From JBNARI01 sp049718765 (lineage in GTDB: Bacteria; Bacillota; Sulfobacillia; DUMF01), in NCBI GenBank assembly GCA_049718765.1, contig JBNARI010000005.1, positions 21,234-85,233 on the forward strand: a stretch of 64,000 nt of DNA, in the 5' to 3' direction. Below are positions 16,493 to 25,173 of the stretch, one piece after another. Below the pieces are notes generated by a model, which did no database searches, had not been told where the DNA came from, and worked only from the letters and a program-made list of their open reading frames with translations. The position numbers and the translations under genes are program-made. Numbering within the stretch: the first letter of the stretch is position 1; the number at the start of each line of letters is the position of its first letter.

Positions 16493-18634
16493 TCACTGAC
16501 GATCTTGGCGCCTCCTGCTACCAAACAGTTGGTCGTACTCTGATAGCTTGATCTTCACTTCCCTGGGCTTAGACCCATCGTATGGCCCAATAAATCCTCG
16601 CTTTTCCATTGCGTCTATAAGGCGCGCTGCCCTGGCGTAGCCGATTGGCAATTTCCTTTGAAGCAAGGACACAGACGCTTGACCAGCCTCAATCACTGCC
16701 CGCACCGCCTGGGGAAACAGAGGGTCGTCCTCATCCACTTTGTCTTGGGAAGTACTGATGTCCAACTCAGACACATCCACCTTGTATTCTGGCTTCGCCT
16801 GATCACGCAAGTAGCCCACCAGCTGCTCCACTTCACGGTCAGACACGAATGCACCCTGAGCCCTGATGGGCTTGGGCGCGCCCAGGGGCATGAAAAGCAT
16901 GTCCCCGCGGCCAAGCAGCTTCTCAGCCCCAGCTGTGTCTAGAATAGTCCGCGAGTCGACCTGTGACGACACGGCAAATGCTATCCTCGATGGAATGTTA
17001 GCCTTTATCGTACCCGTGATCACGTCTACCGATGGCCGCTGCGTGGCAACCACCAGGTGTATGCCAGCTGCCCGTGCCATTTGAGCCAACCTGAATATGG
17101 CGTCTTCCACGTCTACGGGAGCAACCATCATCAAGTCTGCAAGCTCGTCGATGACCACCACTATGTACGGCATGAAATCCTTTTCCCCGGCCACCTGGTT
17201 ATACCTGGCAATGTCCCTAACTCCGGCCTGAACGAACATACGGTACCTGTTCTCCATTTCCTGAACAACCCAGCGCAAGCAGCCAGCCGCCTTACGGGGA
17301 TCTGTGACTACTGGCGCCAGCAGGTGGGGGATCCCGTCGTACACCGAAAGCTCCACCATCTTGGGATCGATCATCACGAACTTCAGCTCGGAAGGAGTAG
17401 CCTTATACAACAGGCTGCAGATTATGCAGTTGAGACACACGCTCTTGCCCGATCCCGTAGCCCCAGCTATGAGCAAATGGAGCAGCTTGTCCAAGTCAGA
17501 CACCACTGGCCTCCCAGAAATCTCCTTTCCAAGCGCCACCGTAAGCTTTGAAGTGGAAGACCTGAATTCCTCGGAGGCAAGTATGTCCCTCAAGTGAACC
17601 ACGGCAATCTCTTTGTTGGGTACCTCGATACCTACCACTGACTTGCCGGGAACAGGCGCCTCTATGCGCACGTTGGGTGCAGCAAGGCTCAGGGCAATGT
17701 CGTTTGCTAGTGCCACTATCGTGGAGACCTTCACGCCAGGTGCTGGTTGAACTTCAAACCTGGTCACGGAGGGTCCCTGGGATACGTCCACAACCCTGGC
17801 ACTCACGCCAAAGCTGGCAAGGGTTTGTTCCAAGAGCTGCTTCTTGTCGTCGGCGTTCTTCTCAGCCTTGGGAGGTCTTACCTTGTACTTTTGCAGCAAG
17901 CTCAGGGGCGGCAGCCTGTATCCAAGATCGGCCCCTACCGTCAGCTGTCTTGTGGCTGGCTGGCGTTCTTCCGGCTCCGGTATGCGTTGCTCGGGCACCT
18001 CGGAGGGTTTAGAGCTCGTCGCCCCATTCTGACCTATCTGCTCTTGAGGCTCTTTGGAGTTCTCCTTTTCCGGTGCAACGTAATCAGCGATAGCAGTCAC
18101 AGTTTCCCGGTAAACCTCACTCAGCCAATGACCTGCGCGGCCCAACAGGTTTGCAGGCGACACACCGAAGGCAAGGGGCAGTGACGCTACAACCCCGGTC
18201 AAGAGCACCAACCACCTGCCAGCGAACCCAAACACCTTGCCCAAAGTGAAAGCCACTCCCCCACCAATAACGCCCGCACCCTGACCTGCAAGGGCTGCCC
18301 GTAGCTCAGAGCCGGGCTCACACACGACGCTGTGGATGGCCCCAGTCACGCTTGCAACAAGCACCAAAGCTCCCGCAACCCTGCTCCAGTCCAGCCTCTT
18401 GCCAGGGTATGCCATCATCCACACACCTGTGGCCAGCAGGCCAAAAGGAATAAGAAACCAAGTGCGCTCCCCAAGCATGAGGTTCATGGCCTTCTTCAGG
18501 TACACCCCAGCCCAGCCTGAAGTTTCCGGGCTGTGGCTTGCTCCGGCCAACAGCGCATAACATCCAAGGCAAAACAGGCCAATTCCCAGCGCTTCCCTTA
18601 CAAGTTTCCCAGCCAGTGTGCGCTCGCGCTCCAC
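16493..18634 (-). CDS. ftsK: DNA translocase FtsK/SpoIIIE
   Basis: 713 residues: four N-terminal membrane helices (about 15-155), a Pro/Glu/Gln-rich linker (about 185-235), alpha and beta motor domains with Walker A at 391-398 (GATGSGKS) and Walker B in YIVVVIDELADLMMV near 480, and a C-terminal winged-helix gamma domain (LLQRKLPIGYARAARLIDAM) that reads DNA polarity sequences. It pumps chromosomal DNA through the closing septum at division or sporulation. The start is GTG 18634 after GGAG. Length is typical for SpoIIIE/SftA-like proteins. It is convergent with the serine recombinase gene. Confidence 0.96.
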   Translation of the reverse strand: MERERTLAGKLVREALGIGLFCLGCYALLAGASHSPETSGWAGVYLKKAMNLMLGERTWFLIPFGLLATGVWMMAYPGKRLDWSRVAGALVLVASVTGAIHSVVCEPGSELRAALAGQGAGVIGGGVAFTLGKVFGFAGRWLVLLTGVVASLPLAFGVSPANLLGRAGHWLSEVYRETVTAIADYVAPEKENSKEPQEQIGQNGATSSKPSEVPEQRIPEPEERQPATRQLTVGADLGYRLPPLSLLQKYKVRPPKAEKNADDKKQLLEQTLASFGVSARVVDVSQGPSVTRFEVQPAPGVKVSTIVALANDIALSLAAPNVRIEAPVPGKSVVGIEVPNKEIAVVHLRDILASEEFRSSTSKLTVALGKEISGRPVVSDLDKLLHLLIAGATGSGKSVCLNCIICSLLYKATPSELKFVMIDPKMVELSVYDGIPHLLAPVVTDPRKAAGCLRWVVQEMENRYRMFVQAGVRDIARYNQVAGEKDFMPYIVVVIDELADLMMVAPVDVEDAIFRLAQMARAAGIHLVVATQRPSVDVITGTIKANIPSRIAFAVSSQVDSRTILDTAGAEKLLGRGDMLFMPLGAPKPIRAQGAFVSDREVEQLVGYLRDQAKPEYKVDVSELDISTSQDKVDEDDPLFPQAVRAVIEAGQASVSLLQRKLPIGYARAARLIDAMEKRGFIGPYDGSKPREVKIKLSEYDQLFGSRRRQDRQ

Positions 18635-18652
18635 GTCAACTCCACTCCTAAC

Positions 18653-19441
18653 TCAGAGCCAGACAAATACGAGGCCCACGCACAAGCAATACCAGCCGAA
18701 GCTCCTCAGGCTGCGCTTTTTCAACCAGCCGACTAACGCCCCAATGGATACGTAACCGCTGATGGCAGAGGAGACGAGGCCAATTGCGAGAGCTAGGGGT
18801 TCTACTCCCAGGGTGCCTTGACCATGCCAAAGACGCAGGAGCTTCAAGGCACCAGCGCCTCCCACCACAGGTATTGCCAGTAAAAAGCTGAATTTGGCAG
18901 CAGCTTCCCTGGAGAGTCCACGCAGCACTCCAGCGGATATGGTAGATCCAGACCTGGACACGCCAGGCAACAGGGCAACGCTTTGGGCAAGGCCAACCCA
19001 TAACGCGTCCGCAGCTGACACCCTAGCTCGCCTTGGCCCGTTGTGGGCACGTCCCAGGCTCCCTAAAAGCATGAGCGTACCCCCTATCAAGAACCCCACG
19101 CCGACCGACCGCATCGAAGCAAACGCTGACTCAACTGATGCTTCTGCAGCAACCCCAACTATTGCTGCGGGAACGGACCCGATAACAATTGCCAAGGCCA
19201 AATGTCTTTGTTCCCTGCGGTCAGGGTCAAGTAACCCCAGCAGCAGGTCTGCCAATTCCCTGCGGTAGTATGCAAGCACCGCAACGAGGGTGCCCATGTG
19301 TAGCGCTATCTCAAACGATGCTCCAGGAGGCTTGACACCCAGCAGGTGCTCCAGCACAGCCAAATGTCCCGAGCTGGATACAGGTATGAACTCCGTGACG
19401 CCCTGAATCAGACCCAACAAAGCTGCTTGTCCAATCGACAT
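18653..19441 (-). CDS. uppP: Undecaprenyl-diphosphatase UppP (BacA)
   Basis: 262 residues, about seven to eight membrane helices. Signature motifs are GLIQGVTEFIPVSSSGHLAV near the N-terminus and LLPGVSRSGSTISAGVLRGL near residue 160, both carrying catalytic and phosphate-binding residues. It converts undecaprenyl diphosphate to the monophosphate lipid carrier for wall synthesis, thematically linked to uppS at 50731-51453. The Na/Pi cotransporter gene ends three bases upstream, implying one transcript. Family length is normal. Confidence 0.96.
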   Translation of the reverse strand: MSIGQAALLGLIQGVTEFIPVSSSGHLAVLEHLLGVKPPGASFEIALHMGTLVAVLAYYRRELADLLLGLLDPDRREQRHLALAIVIGSVPAAIVGVAAEASVESAFASMRSVGVGFLIGGTLMLLGSLGRAHNGPRRARVSAADALWVGLAQSVALLPGVSRSGSTISAGVLRGLSREAAAKFSFLLAIPVVGGAGALKLLRLWHGQGTLGVEPLALAIGLVSSAISGYVSIGALVGWLKKRSLRSFGWYCLCVGLVFVWL

Positions 19442-19444
19442 GGC

Positions 19445-21049
19445 TCAGTATTTCCCCAACACAGCATTGGCAATATTAACAGCGTGATCACCCACCCTTT
19501 CAAGGTTACTGATGAGGTCCAGGTAAATCACGCCCGAAGCAGGATAGCACTTGCCTTCGTTGAGGCGTTTGATGTGCCCCTTTCTGAGTTTTTTCTCCAT
19601 GTCGTCGACAATGTCATCCAGTTCTGCAATTGTTGCAGCTTCCGCGCTGTCATTTTGCTCAAACGCCTTAATGGATTTCTTGAGGGTGTTCAGCACGAGA
19701 CTGTACATTTCTGTGAGCTCCTTCATCGCTTCGTCGCTGAAGGGCAACCGTTCCTCTCTCTTGTATACCCCCAGCTCCGCAATGCTTTGGGCGTGATCGC
19801 TAATGCGCTCAAGATCATCGACGGCGTGAATCAACGAAGTGAGCATCCTTGTTTGCTCGTCTGACAGCTTGACCTGAGCCACTTTGGCCAAGTACTCATT
19901 GATGGCCGATTCAAGCTGGTCTACCAGCTCCTCCTGCTTGGATATGCGGTCAACGTCAACCCTCTTTTGGTCAAGGAACAAGGCCATACTGGTGACCACG
20001 TTGTCCGTGGCGATTTCCGCCATGCGCAGCGCTTCCTTCTTTGCGTGGGCAAGAGCAAGCGAGGGAGTCTTCAGCAACCTTGCGTCCAGGTAGCGGGGCC
20101 CAAATTCTATTGCCTGCTCAGCCCCTGGCATTAGGCGTGTAACCAAATTCACAAACTGGCTGAAGAGAGGCGTCAGCAGAATCGTGGTGCCAACGTTGAA
20201 AGCGGTGTGAGCGTTTGCTACCTGGCGAGCTGCGGTGGATCCAAGCATAGATGCAAGGTGTGTAAAAGGGCTAAGGAAGATAAGAAACACAACGTTACCA
20301 ATCACGTTGAACAAGAGGTGGGCCAGAGCTGCCCGTCGAGCTGCAACCGAAGTGCCAATAGAAGCCAGAAGCGCAGTGACGCACGTGCCGATGTTTGCCC
20401 CAAGGATGACGGGTACAGCCTCCCGCACAGTCATTATGCCCTGGGACGCCATGGTTACGAGGAGGCTGGTAGTAACGCTTGACGACTGAATGATTGCGGT
20501 AAAGAGAGCTCCACTCAAAACTCCGAGTACCGGAACATTTCCAAACGAGGTGATTATGCTGGTAAAGGTGGGAGATTGCTTGAGGGGAGCCACAGCTTCC
20601 CCCATTAAGTCAATTCCCAGGAAGAGAATCCCGAAACCGAGTAACCCTTGACCGAAGTTCTTTTGAGCCCTTGTCCTCCCCAAGAAGCTCAACCCAAAAC
20701 CAATCCCAATTGCGGGTAAGGCATACGCTCCGAGCTTGAAGGCGACCAGCTGGGCGGTGATGGTCGTACCGATGTTTGCCCCCATTATCACCCCAACTGC
20801 TTCCCTGAGGCTCATGAGCCCCGCGTTCACCAAACCTACTACCATCACTGTAGTAGCGCTGGACGATTGGATTAGCGCAGTGACCACCGTTCCTACCACG
20901 ATGCCCTTGGCAGGAGTCTTGGTAAGGAACTCGAGCGTTCGTCGGAGTTTGTCACCACCTGCCTTCTGGAGGGCCTCACTCATCATCTGCATTCCCAGCA
21001 GGAAGAGGCCCAGGCCCCCTAGGAGGCCGAAAACAATGGACTTGGCCAC
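19445..21049 (-). CDS. Na/phosphate cotransporter family protein with PhoU domain
   Basis: The frame opens at 21124, but GTG 21049 (or the adjacent TTG 21052) behind GGGGGTGAC gives about 534 residues. Two repeated NptA/SLC34-type halves are seen with QSSSATTVMVVGLVNAG and QSSSVTTSLLVTMASQG, each the sodium/phosphate-binding QSSS motif, and GANIGTTITAQLVA and GANIGTCVTALLAS. From residue about 340 a PhoU-like helical regulatory domain follows (DQKRVDVDRISKQEELVDQL, LERISDHAQSIAELG, LERVGDHAVNIANAV). It imports phosphate or a related anion. It lies between rnj and uppP. Confidence 0.93.
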   Translation of the reverse strand: MAKSIVFGLLGGLGLFLLGMQMMSEALQKAGGDKLRRTLEFLTKTPAKGIVVGTVVTALIQSSSATTVMVVGLVNAGLMSLREAVGVIMGANIGTTITAQLVAFKLGAYALPAIGIGFGLSFLGRTRAQKNFGQGLLGFGILFLGIDLMGEAVAPLKQSPTFTSIITSFGNVPVLGVLSGALFTAIIQSSSVTTSLLVTMASQGIMTVREAVPVILGANIGTCVTALLASIGTSVAARRAALAHLLFNVIGNVVFLIFLSPFTHLASMLGSTAARQVANAHTAFNVGTTILLTPLFSQFVNLVTRLMPGAEQAIEFGPRYLDARLLKTPSLALAHAKKEALRMAEIATDNVVTSMALFLDQKRVDVDRISKQEELVDQLESAINEYLAKVAQVKLSDEQTRMLTSLIHAVDDLERISDHAQSIAELGVYKREERLPFSDEAMKELTEMYSLVLNTLKKSIKAFEQNDSAEAATIAELDDIVDDMEKKLRKGHIKRLNEGKCYPASGVIYLDLISNLERVGDHAVNIANAVLGKY

Positions 21050-21144
21050 CAAGTCACCCCCAATTCTCTTCTCCCTTTGCACCGGAATCGCCCATAAGAT
21101 TATAGCACACCGGTCGGAGCCCACCTTTGCTCCATCCGGTGCGG

Positions 21145-22803
21145 CTATACCTCTACGATAATGGGCAGTATCATGGGACGACGCCCTGTCTTTTCGTACA
21201 GGAACCTGCTCAAGGTCTCCTTTACCGTTGACTTAATTGCACTCCAGTCTGTCACTTTCCTAGCGCTGCAAGAAGACAACACCGCGCGCACCCGCTCCTT
21301 GGACTCTTCCAGCAGCTCTTCGGACTCTCTCACGTACACGAAACCTCTGGACACTATGTCTGGGCCTGATATCAGCTGAGACGTTTCGGTGTCGAGGCCA
21401 ACTACCACGATAACAATGCCGTCCTCTGCAAGCTGCTTCCTGTCCCTCAAAACTACCGTCCCGACGTCTCCAACTCCCAAGCCATCCACCAGCACGTTGC
21501 CAGCAGTAACCCTACCCGCCAAGCGTGCGTCATTGCTTGTGAGCTCGAGCACGCTGCCGTTTTCACCCAGAAAGATGTTCTCTAAGGCAATGCCTACTTC
21601 CCTGGCAAGCCTGGCGTGGTGCACCAGGTGCCTGAATTCCCCGTGCACTGGCATGAAGAACCTGGGCTTAACCATGTTGAGCACCATCTTCAGCTCTTCC
21701 TGACTGGCATGGCCTGAAACGTGTACCATCGCGGAGGGCTCGTACACTACGTTGGCCCCCCGCCTGTACAAGTTGTCTATGGTTCTAGTCACCATGGTTT
21801 CGTTACCAGGCACCGGCGTGGCTGCAATGAGCACCACATCTCCAGGCTCGATCCTCACTTTCCTGTGGTCATCGTTGGCAATCCGCGTAAGTGCCGACAT
21901 CGGTTCCCCCTGGGAGCCAGTGGTTAGGATTACCACTTTGGACCTGGGCAGCAGGTCAAGCTGGTCTACGTCCATGAGTAATCCAGGTGGTACCTTCAGG
22001 TACCCCAGTTCCATGGCAACTTGAACAACCAGTTCCATACTTCGACCTACCACGCCAACTCTACGGCCATTGGCAGCAGCAGCGTCGATTGCCTGTTGGA
22101 TTCGGGGAAGATGGCTGGCAAAGGAAGCCACCAGCACTCGACCCGATGCCTCAGCCATGATTTTGTTGAGGGTCTTGCCCACCACTTTTTCGGAAGGAGT
22201 GTAGCCAGGCTTGTCGGCGTTGGTGCTGTCAGACAAAAGTAGCAACGTTCCCTTGGCCCCAAATTCAGCCAGCTTGTGGAAATCCGTCACCTGTCCGTCA
22301 ACTGGTGTCTGGTCAAGCTTGAAGTCGCCCATGTGCACAATGGTACCCACTGGAGTGTGAATGCCAAGCCCGGCACAATCTGCAGCGCTGTGGTTCACCC
22401 TAAAGAATTCCACCTTGAAAGCTCCGCATTTCACACTCTGTCCAACGCCAACCACTCTGGCGTCAAAGGTACCCCAATCCCCCTGGTCCGCAGTTTTGGC
22501 CCTTGCCAGACCCAGGGTCAACCTGGTACCGTACACAGGCACGTCAAGGGATCGAAGCACATGGGGCAAAGCTCCAATGTGGTCTTCGTGACCATGGGTG
22601 AGGAAAATGCCCTTCACCTTGTGTTTGTGTTCCAGCAAGAAAGAAATATCTGGAATCACGAAATCCACGCCTAGCATTTCTGACTCGGGGAAAGCCAAAC
22701 CAGCATCAATAACGATTATTTCGTCACCAAACTCAATGGCGGTCATGTTCTTGCCAATTTCGCCCAAACCGCCCAAGGGAATTACCCTTACCCTTTCCGC
22801 CAT
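21145..22803 (-). CDS. rnj: Ribonuclease J
   Basis: 552 residues, the standard RNase J length. Metallo-beta-lactamase motifs: IFLTHGHEDHIGALPHVL (HxHxDH), HSAADCAGLGIHTPVGTIVH, and beta-CASP motifs LLLSDSTNADKPGYT, VASFASHLPRIQQ and VHVSGHASQEELKMVL, then FMPVHGEFRHLVHHA and the C-terminal dimerisation domain. It is a 5'-3' exoribonuclease and endonuclease central to mRNA decay and rRNA maturation in Bacillota. A TATAAT-like -10 at 22986-22991 lies upstream. Confidence 0.96.
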   Translation of the reverse strand: MAERVRVIPLGGLGEIGKNMTAIEFGDEIIVIDAGLAFPESEMLGVDFVIPDISFLLEHKHKVKGIFLTHGHEDHIGALPHVLRSLDVPVYGTRLTLGLARAKTADQGDWGTFDARVVGVGQSVKCGAFKVEFFRVNHSAADCAGLGIHTPVGTIVHMGDFKLDQTPVDGQVTDFHKLAEFGAKGTLLLLSDSTNADKPGYTPSEKVVGKTLNKIMAEASGRVLVASFASHLPRIQQAIDAAAANGRRVGVVGRSMELVVQVAMELGYLKVPPGLLMDVDQLDLLPRSKVVILTTGSQGEPMSALTRIANDDHRKVRIEPGDVVLIAATPVPGNETMVTRTIDNLYRRGANVVYEPSAMVHVSGHASQEELKMVLNMVKPRFFMPVHGEFRHLVHHARLAREVGIALENIFLGENGSVLELTSNDARLAGRVTAGNVLVDGLGVGDVGTVVLRDRKQLAEDGIVIVVVGLDTETSQLISGPDIVSRGFVYVRESEELLEESKERVRAVLSSCSARKVTDWSAIKSTVKETLSRFLYEKTGRRPMILPIIVEV

Positions 22804-23142
22804 CCTTTCCTCTCCTATCTAGTTCTACTGATCTCATGTGCGTTCGCTTCTTGCATTGTGCAAGGCACACCCAGCGCCTGCAGGCGCCAGCCGAGTATTA
22901 AGGAATTGCACAATAAGCACGGCTGCCCCACTTGAAGCCTCACTTGTATTGCATACAATCCTTCTTAGGCTCGGGCATCCACTTTATTATACCGGATTGA
23001 CACGGAGGGTCGGCTACCTCTACCTTTTGGACCTAGGCACGCAGTCAAAGCGCCCTTCCTGTCATAAGACGGCAGGGCATTTGCACACAAAAACTGCCCG
23101 TGGGTTTCTTGTCCCTCGGGCAGTTGGCGTTGGGCATCTCTG
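22804..23142. other. Intergenic region upstream of rnj
   Basis: No gene is visible in these 339 bases. They hold the terminator hairpin of the stress-protein gene (23092-23125). On the minus strand a TATAAT at 22986-22991 with only a weak -35 could be the rnj promoter, leaving a leader of roughly 180 bases. Confidence 0.55.
23092..23125 (-). terminator. Rho-independent terminator after the stress-protein gene
   Basis: Inverted arms AACTGCCCGTGGG and CCCTCGGGCAGTT (one mismatch) enclose an 8-base loop. On the minus strand the hairpin is followed by TTTTGTGTG. It begins 17 bases past the stop codon at 23143 and looks like an ordinary intrinsic terminator. Confidence 0.85.
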
Positions 23143-23616
23143 TTAACGGGTCTCTACGTCCTGAGCTCCATTCCGCCTAAACACGTTTGCAGCGTCGTTC
23201 ACTTTGTCTGGTGACGATTTCACGACTGCCAGTATATCTCCCTGTTTGACCCTATCCTCGTAGTATCGGCCTCTTTCCTCTGGAATTCCCAAGTCGATCA
23301 GGCTGCCCGCAATGCCACCCCCAACTGCGCCAGTGATTGCCCCTGCGATCGGCCCCGCTGCAATCACCGGTCCAATTCCCGGGATGGCCAAGGCACCGGC
23401 TCCAGCCAAAAGCCCAGCAAGCCCTCCAAGCACGCCTCCAGTGTAAGCTCCTTCAGAAAGGTCCTGTCCTCCTCTGTCCCTGTCGCTGTGCAATCTGTCT
23501 TCCCTCGAGACCACGCTTATTTCTTCGCCGGTCAACCCCCTTTTCTGGAGCTCAGTAACTGCCCTTTCCGCCTGGCTTCGGGAGTTGAACACTCCAATCA
23601 AAGTTTGTGCTTCCAC
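23143..23616 (-). CDS. General-stress (YflT/DUF1269-like) glycine-rich protein
   Basis: 157 residues. The N-terminal part (LIGVFNSRSQAERAVTELQK, then GLTGEEISVVSRED) matches the general-stress-protein-17M/YflT domain. A central glycine/alanine-rich hydrophobic stretch (GGVLGGLAGLLAGAGALAIP and IAGAITGAVGGGIAGSLIDL) follows, then IPEERGRYYEDRVKQGDILA, typical of DUF1269-like low-temperature-induced proteins. Function is unknown; association with membranes during stress is suggested for relatives. A single-gene transcript is likely, since a terminator follows directly. Confidence 0.82.
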   Translation of the reverse strand: MEAQTLIGVFNSRSQAERAVTELQKRGLTGEEISVVSREDRLHSDRDRGGQDLSEGAYTGGVLGGLAGLLAGAGALAIPGIGPVIAAGPIAGAITGAVGGGIAGSLIDLGIPEERGRYYEDRVKQGDILAVVKSSPDKVNDAANVFRRNGAQDVETR

Positions 23617-23682
23617 CTGACGACCTCCCCTGGAATTGTTCTACCTTCAAGGGCTTATTATCCCACGCAAGCTGAAGGCATA

Positions 23683-23982
23683 TTAGCGTTTGCCACTGTT
23701 ACCCGTGGGAACCAGAGGCTGCAAAGCCGCCAGACACAAGGCAAGCACCGCAATTGGATCCACCTGAGCACCGGCAAGCCAAACTCGTTTGGGCACCTCT
23801 AGGTCCAAGAACGAACACAGGGCAGTGAGGGAAATGTAGATGCCGCCGGCCACTGCCACCAATTGCTTGATTGCGATGGAGTAGGGTGACTCAGCGGCCT
23901 CACCCATGAGCTTGGCCTTGGGTAAGCGCAAAATCACCCCCGCCCCTACTGGAACCAGCCACAGCAACAGACCCAACACCAA
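23683..23982 (-). CDS. Small membrane protein of unknown function
   Basis: 99 residues with three hydrophobic segments: LGLLLWLVPVGAGVILRL, IAIKQLVAVAGGIYISLTAL and PIAVLALCLAALQPLVP. I recognise no family. It is flanked by the stress protein and the Spo0E-like gene, all on the same strand but with separate spacing. Confidence 0.6.
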   Translation of the reverse strand: MVLGLLLWLVPVGAGVILRLPKAKLMGEAAESPYSIAIKQLVAVAGGIYISLTALCSFLDLEVPKRVWLAGAQVDPIAVLALCLAALQPLVPTGNSGKR

Positions 23983-24047
23983 AATCCCTCCTAAGTAGCG
24001 CTTATGCGCCGCCTAGGGGGGATATACCGTCCCGCTAAATCCAGGAC

Positions 24048-24242
24048 CTATTTCTTGCCTTCATCTGAAAGCCGGGACCTCATGTACCTCACAATGAGCG
24101 CGTCAAGCTTTTGGCTAATGTCCAGGGCTGCTTGTACGTTCCACGAGTCGAGTCCGTTCTTGATGGTACCGTGCAGTCGTTCCCGCAAGTTCTCCATTTC
24201 CCATACCAAGACTGTTTCGCTAAAGGACTGGTTCTTTCTCAA
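24048..24242 (-). CDS. Spo0E-like aspartyl-phosphate phosphatase
   Basis: A small helical protein whose core LRERLH...ALDISQKLDALIVRYM carries the Spo0E motif SQxLDxLIxxY, two helices long as in the family. Spo0E-like proteins dephosphorylate Spo0A-P and delay sporulation. The longest frame begins at 24248; TTG 24242, eight bases after GAGGTG, is a better start (64 residues), and ATG 24197 would give about 47. It supports a spore-forming host. Confidence 0.78.
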   Translation of the reverse strand: MRKNQSFSETVLVWEMENLRERLHGTIKNGLDSWNVQAALDISQKLDALIVRYMRSRLSDEGKK

Positions 24243-24371
24243 GCCCAACGCACCTCGGTATTGGCAATCTTATGTCAGATTCTAACACTTCGTGGCCCCC
24301 AAGCCTAGCACTTTCGTTCGGCAGGTTTCGACTTCACGTGCGGGGACATACTAAGCGCCGGAGGTGCAGCG

Positions 24372-24815
24372 TTGACCAGTCACTTCATTGCAATGTTGGT
24401 AGCAGCGTCGAGCGGAGCAGCCATGGCTTTCCAAGGCGCCTTAAACGCTGCACTGGCCAAAAGGCTTGGCGTGGTGGGCGCTTCGCTCGTGGTGCACGCT
24501 GTGGGCTTGGCTACGCTGGTGCCAGCCCAGCTGACAATTGCTGCTGTCCGCAAGACAGCACCTCTCGGCGATTTCCCATGGTACCTCTCATTGGGCGGGG
24601 TAGTGGGCGCCTTCTTAATTGCAGCGGTGGCCTTTGCAGTGTCTAGCGCTGGCACCGTTGCAGCAACCACCGGCATAGTCACTGCTCAAGTGTTGACAGC
24701 TGCAGCTCTGAGCCATTTCGGCTTACTTGGGCTAAAGCAGGTGCCTTTTACTGGGTTCAAGCTCGTTGGGGTAGCACTCATTGCCGCTGGCACTTGGATA
24801 GTGCTTCGAAACTGA
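24372..24815 (+). CDS. DMT-superfamily membrane protein, YdcZ type (DUF606)
   Basis: 147 residues, five hydrophobic helices, starting at TTG 24372 behind GGAGGTG. The pattern GAAMAFQGALNAALAKRLG, GGVVGAFLIAAVAFAVSSAG and VTAQVLTAAALSHFG, and the final LVGVALIAAGTWIVLR, fits the half-size DMT transporters of the YdcZ/DUF606 family, which work as dimers. Substrate unknown. It is divergent from the Spo0E-like gene and convergent with the dUTPase gene, whose stop codon is two bases away. Confidence 0.85.
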   Translation: MTSHFIAMLVAASSGAAMAFQGALNAALAKRLGVVGASLVVHAVGLATLVPAQLTIAAVRKTAPLGDFPWYLSLGGVVGAFLIAAVAFAVSSAGTVAATTGIVTAQVLTAAALSHFGLLGLKQVPFTGFKLVGVALIAAGTWIVLRN

Positions 24816-24816
24816 A

Positions 24817-25173
24817 TCACTCCCCCACATATCCCTGCTTTTGGGACAGGCCCAATTGCCTCCTGAAGTTTTCGGCGTTTTTTTCAACGTAGGCCTGGTA
24901 AATCTCGTCAGGCTCCACTCCAAGGGCAAGACACAGGCTCAAGAAGAAATGCAACACGTCGGCAAGCTCGTCAAGTACCCGTTCCTTAGAGACTTCGGTT
25001 TTGCGCTTCCACCACTTGTATCCGGTTTCGTCCAGCAACTCCATCACTTCGTGCATCAAGGCCAGAGCGTTCTTCTCCACCCACACGTCCTTGGGGAAGT
25101 CCAACCCCCATTTCTCTCGGATCATCTGGTTGAGCTGCTCCTGCAGTTTGAACATGTGGTTTAGTCTGTCCAC
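24817..25173 (-). CDS. Dimeric (MazG-like) dUTP diphosphatase
   Basis: 118 residues, all helical. Motifs: LFKLQEQLNQMI-like opening (MFKLQEQLNQMIREKWGLD), EKNALALMHEVMELLDETGY with the ExxE metal ligands, KWWKR, and ERVLDELADVLHFFLSLCLA with the second ExxD pair. This is the type-2 dUTPase family found in Bacillota and their phages; it hydrolyses dUTP to dUMP. The GTG start abuts the TAG of the M16 peptidase gene, so it belongs to that operon. Confidence 0.88.
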   Translation of the reverse strand: MDRLNHMFKLQEQLNQMIREKWGLDFPKDVWVEKNALALMHEVMELLDETGYKWWKRKTEVSKERVLDELADVLHFFLSLCLALGVEPDEIYQAYVEKNAENFRRQLGLSQKQGYVGE